Assembly (NCBI GenBank): GCA_031553595.1
Contig: JAVBLI010000010.1
Coordinates: forward strand, 1 to 64,000
Source of the DNA: RGIG3701 sp031553595
GTDB taxonomy: Bacteria > Planctomycetota > Planctomycetia > Pirellulales > Thermoguttaceae
Length of the DNA: 64,000 nt
Direction of reading: 5' to 3'
The first letter of the stretch is position 1, and each line of letters opens with the position of its first letter. Below are positions 62,321-64,000 of this stretch, one piece after another. The position numbers were made by a program, and so were the translations under genes. Under the pieces are notes generated by a model, which was given only the letters and a program-made list of their open reading frames with translations, was not told where the DNA came from and searched no databases.

Positions 62321-62360
62321 GAATATTTTTGTGAAGGTTTAGTCGTTATATGATGGGCAG

Positions 62361-62406
62361 TAGAGTCGCTTCAAAATTTCGTTGGACAGGAAACAGCAGC
62401 CGGGAG
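62361..62406. repeat. half copy of the CAGCAGCCGGGAGC element
   Basis: TAGAGT at 62361, then AAACAGCAGCCGGGAG at 62391-62406, repeat the left end of copies A1 and A4. No right half follows; the next sequence is GGCATCATG. It lies just upstream of the gene at 62466. Confidence 0.6.
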
Positions 62407-62465
62407 AGGGCATCATGATGTTAAAGCGGTATCAGTGTTTCAACAAAATTTACGAAAGGGCGACA

Positions 62466-63407
62466 ATGAAAAAATGCGTGTTTTTTGTGGCGATGCTTTT
62501 ACTGGTCGGCCTGGGAGCCATGTGCTATTATGGAAATTGTGAGGAGGAAGAATCCCTGGAAACCTACACCAAGTGGGTTATGCCGGAGATTGAAGGGGAA
62601 AAGCTGAATGTTTATCAAAAACAGGAGACGATTCAAAAGGAAATCACCACGCTCAAAGATCACGCATGGGCGGGGGAGTATTTTTACGGTTTTCCACATG
62701 GGAATTGTTACACGCTGACACTCGCGCCGGAGTCGGGGTTCACGTATATAAATAATGGTTGTGCGGGTGTTTACCGTCTGAATTACGGCACCGTCATGTG
62801 CGATGGGAGCAAAATCACGCTCCACCCGGCCTTAACCGCAGACCTGGAATTCCGCCACCAGTTGCCGACGGAATTTTATCTCATTCCGTGGGGCCAGCGG
62901 CGATATTTGATTCAGCCGGACGAGATGCTCGCTTTCTGTAATGCGGTAAATTTAAGGCGTGAGCCGCGGGAATTTAATTATGGTGAATTCTTCTTATGCA
63001 CGGATGGGGAGTCGCTAACACTGAAAACACCGGCAGAAAAGCACCCCACAGTGCCGGAAGCATTCCGCCATTATCTCATGCCACCGACACAGGTAAAGGT
63101 CTTGGCGGTGGGCGAAAGGCGAGACGGTCTCGAAGAAAACGATTGTTCTCAAACACGCCTTACGCTGGACAAAGGCGAAGATACCGGATTTTTTGTGGGC
63201 CTGAAATTCGACGCACTCGGCAAAGAGGAGGAAGCGGGCTTCTGGTCGCTGACGGTCACAAAGGTCGAGAAAACTCAGTCCGAAGCGATGCTGCTCCAGA
63301 GAGAGAACGCGGGCATGCCAGAAGTTGGATGGAAATTCGGGACTGGGCTTGAGCCGAAAATGCCTGTGCCGCCTAATACCCCAGTTCTTCCAGGTCATCC
63401 TCGGTGA
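62466..63407 (+). CDS. secreted or anchored hypothetical protein
   Basis: 313 residues from the ATG at 62466; GAAAGGG precedes it, and the frame upstream is repeat-derived. The N-terminal hydrophobic helix (1-20) ends GAMCYYGNC, so a signal anchor is likely; the lipobox is not canonical. The rest is mixed alpha/beta, with FYLIPWGQRRYLIQPDEM near 138 and a C-terminal beta-rich part. I recognise no family. Its 3' end overlaps the opposite-strand zincin gene by 35 bp. Confidence 0.65.
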   Translation: MKKCVFFVAMLLLVGLGAMCYYGNCEEEESLETYTKWVMPEIEGEKLNVYQKQETIQKEITTLKDHAWAGEYFYGFPHGNCYTLTLAPESGFTYINNGCAGVYRLNYGTVMCDGSKITLHPALTADLEFRHQLPTEFYLIPWGQRRYLIQPDEMLAFCNAVNLRREPREFNYGEFFLCTDGESLTLKTPAEKHPTVPEAFRHYLMPPTQVKVLAVGERRDGLEENDCSQTRLTLDKGEDTGFFVGLKFDALGKEEEAGFWSLTVTKVEKTQSEAMLLQRENAGMPEVGWKFGTGLEPKMPVPPNTPVLPGHPR

Positions 63408-63762
63408 AGCCGTAATGGTGGCCCAGTTCGTGGAGAATCGTGATGCGGATTTCCTCGCGCAGGGTGTCATCATCCAGCGTGCCGTCCTCGCGGGTGGCGG
63501 CATCCAGAATACTCTCGCGGTAAATCGTCACCACGTCGGGCAGGCCGGTGGCGCCCACGTGGCGCTCGGTCATGGGGGTGCCGGTATACAGGCCGTAAAG
63601 ATCATCATACGGGCCCAGCCGCATCTCGTGCCGGACTTCGCGCGACGGCCGATCCTCCACATGTAGCGGCACCGTCTCCAGCAGCACATGAATCTGCCGC
63701 GGCAGCGTCTCCAGCACCGCATCCACATGGGCGTCAAACATACGACGAACGGAATTTTTCAT
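63373..63762 (-). CDS. small zincin-like metallopeptidase family protein
   Basis: 129 residues. ITILHELGHHYGF near 107-119 is a zinc HExxH motif with an added His, as in the acidobacterial/Zincin_1 group, and TIYRESI precedes it. The protein is close to the family length. No signal peptide, so cytosolic. Its natural role is unknown. The 3' end overlaps the convergent gene by 35 bp. Confidence 0.85.
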   Translation of the reverse strand: MKNSVRRMFDAHVDAVLETLPRQIHVLLETVPLHVEDRPSREVRHEMRLGPYDDLYGLYTGTPMTERHVGATGLPDVVTIYRESILDAATREDGTLDDDTLREEIRITILHELGHHYGFTEDDLEELGY

Positions 63763-63795
63763 CAGGAATCACCCTTCTTCATTACGCATTTCGCA

Positions 63796-64000
63796 TTATC
63801 CGATGGCCCACATGCCGAAGGAAATCCAAAATACGACGGTCGCCAGCGACGTAACGCTGGAGGACAGCACGCTGCGCACCGCGACACTGGGCGCGCCGTT
63901 ATAAATACGTGAAAACATGATGCTCATCATCGCGCACGGCATGCCAGCCTGGATGACGAGGATTTTTTGCAGCCACGGATACTGCGGGAGGCAGCACGCG
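63796..64000 (-). CDS. AEC-family transporter, C-terminal end (truncated by window edge)
   Basis: 67 codons and the TAA stop are visible; the start lies beyond the right edge. KILVIQAGMPCAMMSIMFSR and the terminal helix TSLATVVFWISFGMWAIG match the end of auxin-efflux-carrier (AEC) permeases. These export or exchange carboxylates or similar compounds in the inner membrane. Substrate unknown. Confidence 0.72.
   Translation of the reverse strand, partial: ACCLPQYPWLQKILVIQAGMPCAMMSIMFSRIYNGAPSVAVRSVLSSSVTSLATVVFWISFGMWAIG

Overview
The window looks like a chromosomal segment of a member of the Planctomycetota. This is an inference from protein families. It carries a BBP7-type outer-membrane protein, an HzsA-related secreted c-type cytochrome with PD40-like repeats, a PEP-CTERM protein, a GYF-domain membrane protein, a Tat-exported Gfo/Idh/MocA oxidoreductase, a secreted HEATH metallopeptidase and a three-gene GAF/HlyD - HlyD - M50/HlyD block. 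The ADP-forming acyl-CoA synthetase and the flavodoxin/ferredoxin proteins fit an anaerobic or fermentative lifestyle. I cannot place it below phylum. No rRNA, tRNA, CRISPR array, phage or transposase gene was seen.

Layout. 0.3-11.5 kb: secreted alpha-toroid protein, Der GTPase, PstS-like binding protein, two flavin/Fe-S redox proteins, and an RND/MMPL permease followed by a phosphoglycolate-phosphatase-like HAD protein. 11.5-20.2 kb: GYF membrane protein, atypical NRAMP-like transporter, sorbitol-dehydrogenase-like enzyme divergent from mnmA, and ADP-forming acyl-CoA synthetase. 20.6-27.0 kb: dnaN, an ECF sigma factor, a VWA protein with an anti-sigma-like N-terminus, and a secreted gluzincin. 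27.0-41.0 kb: mostly minus-strand genes for an esterase, PEP-CTERM protein, HzsA-related cytochrome, GDPD, HEAT-repeat protein, oxidoreductase, epimerase, aminotransferase and CrcB, with a CPBP protease on plus. 41.2-52.1 kb: carbonic anhydrase coupled to crcB, ahcY, a DUF721 gene, dapA, and the M50/HlyD block. 52.3-64 kb: a duplicated beta-sandwich/TPR protein, BBP7, nth, an orphan PglX-like methyltransferase, an M42 aminopeptidase, two hypotheticals, a small zincin and a truncated AEC transporter.

The most unusual content is between the genes. (i) Ten loci hold heptanucleotide tandem repeats, usually as two inverted arms around a centre. The heptad sequence differs between loci (AATTGAT, GGTGAAT, GTGTAGG, GGTGAGC, and an ATGCTTA-like unit that is not strictly 7 bp), but six loci share a GACGCAAGCG-like core. 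These elements fill whole spacers of several same-strand gene runs and often supply the stop codon of the adjacent gene. (ii) A 105-177 bp compound palindrome with CAGCAGCCGGGAGC / GCTCCCGGCTGCTG ends occurs in four full copies, two diverged copies and one half copy. (iii) Other long inverted repeats lie at 1424-1591 (33-bp perfect arms), 62184-62320 (34-bp arms), and 146-241 with 42019-42055 (shared CCGTTTAGCC arms). Sigma70-like promoters with near-consensus boxes and 16-17 bp spacers can be read before many genes, and simple rho-independent terminators follow several.
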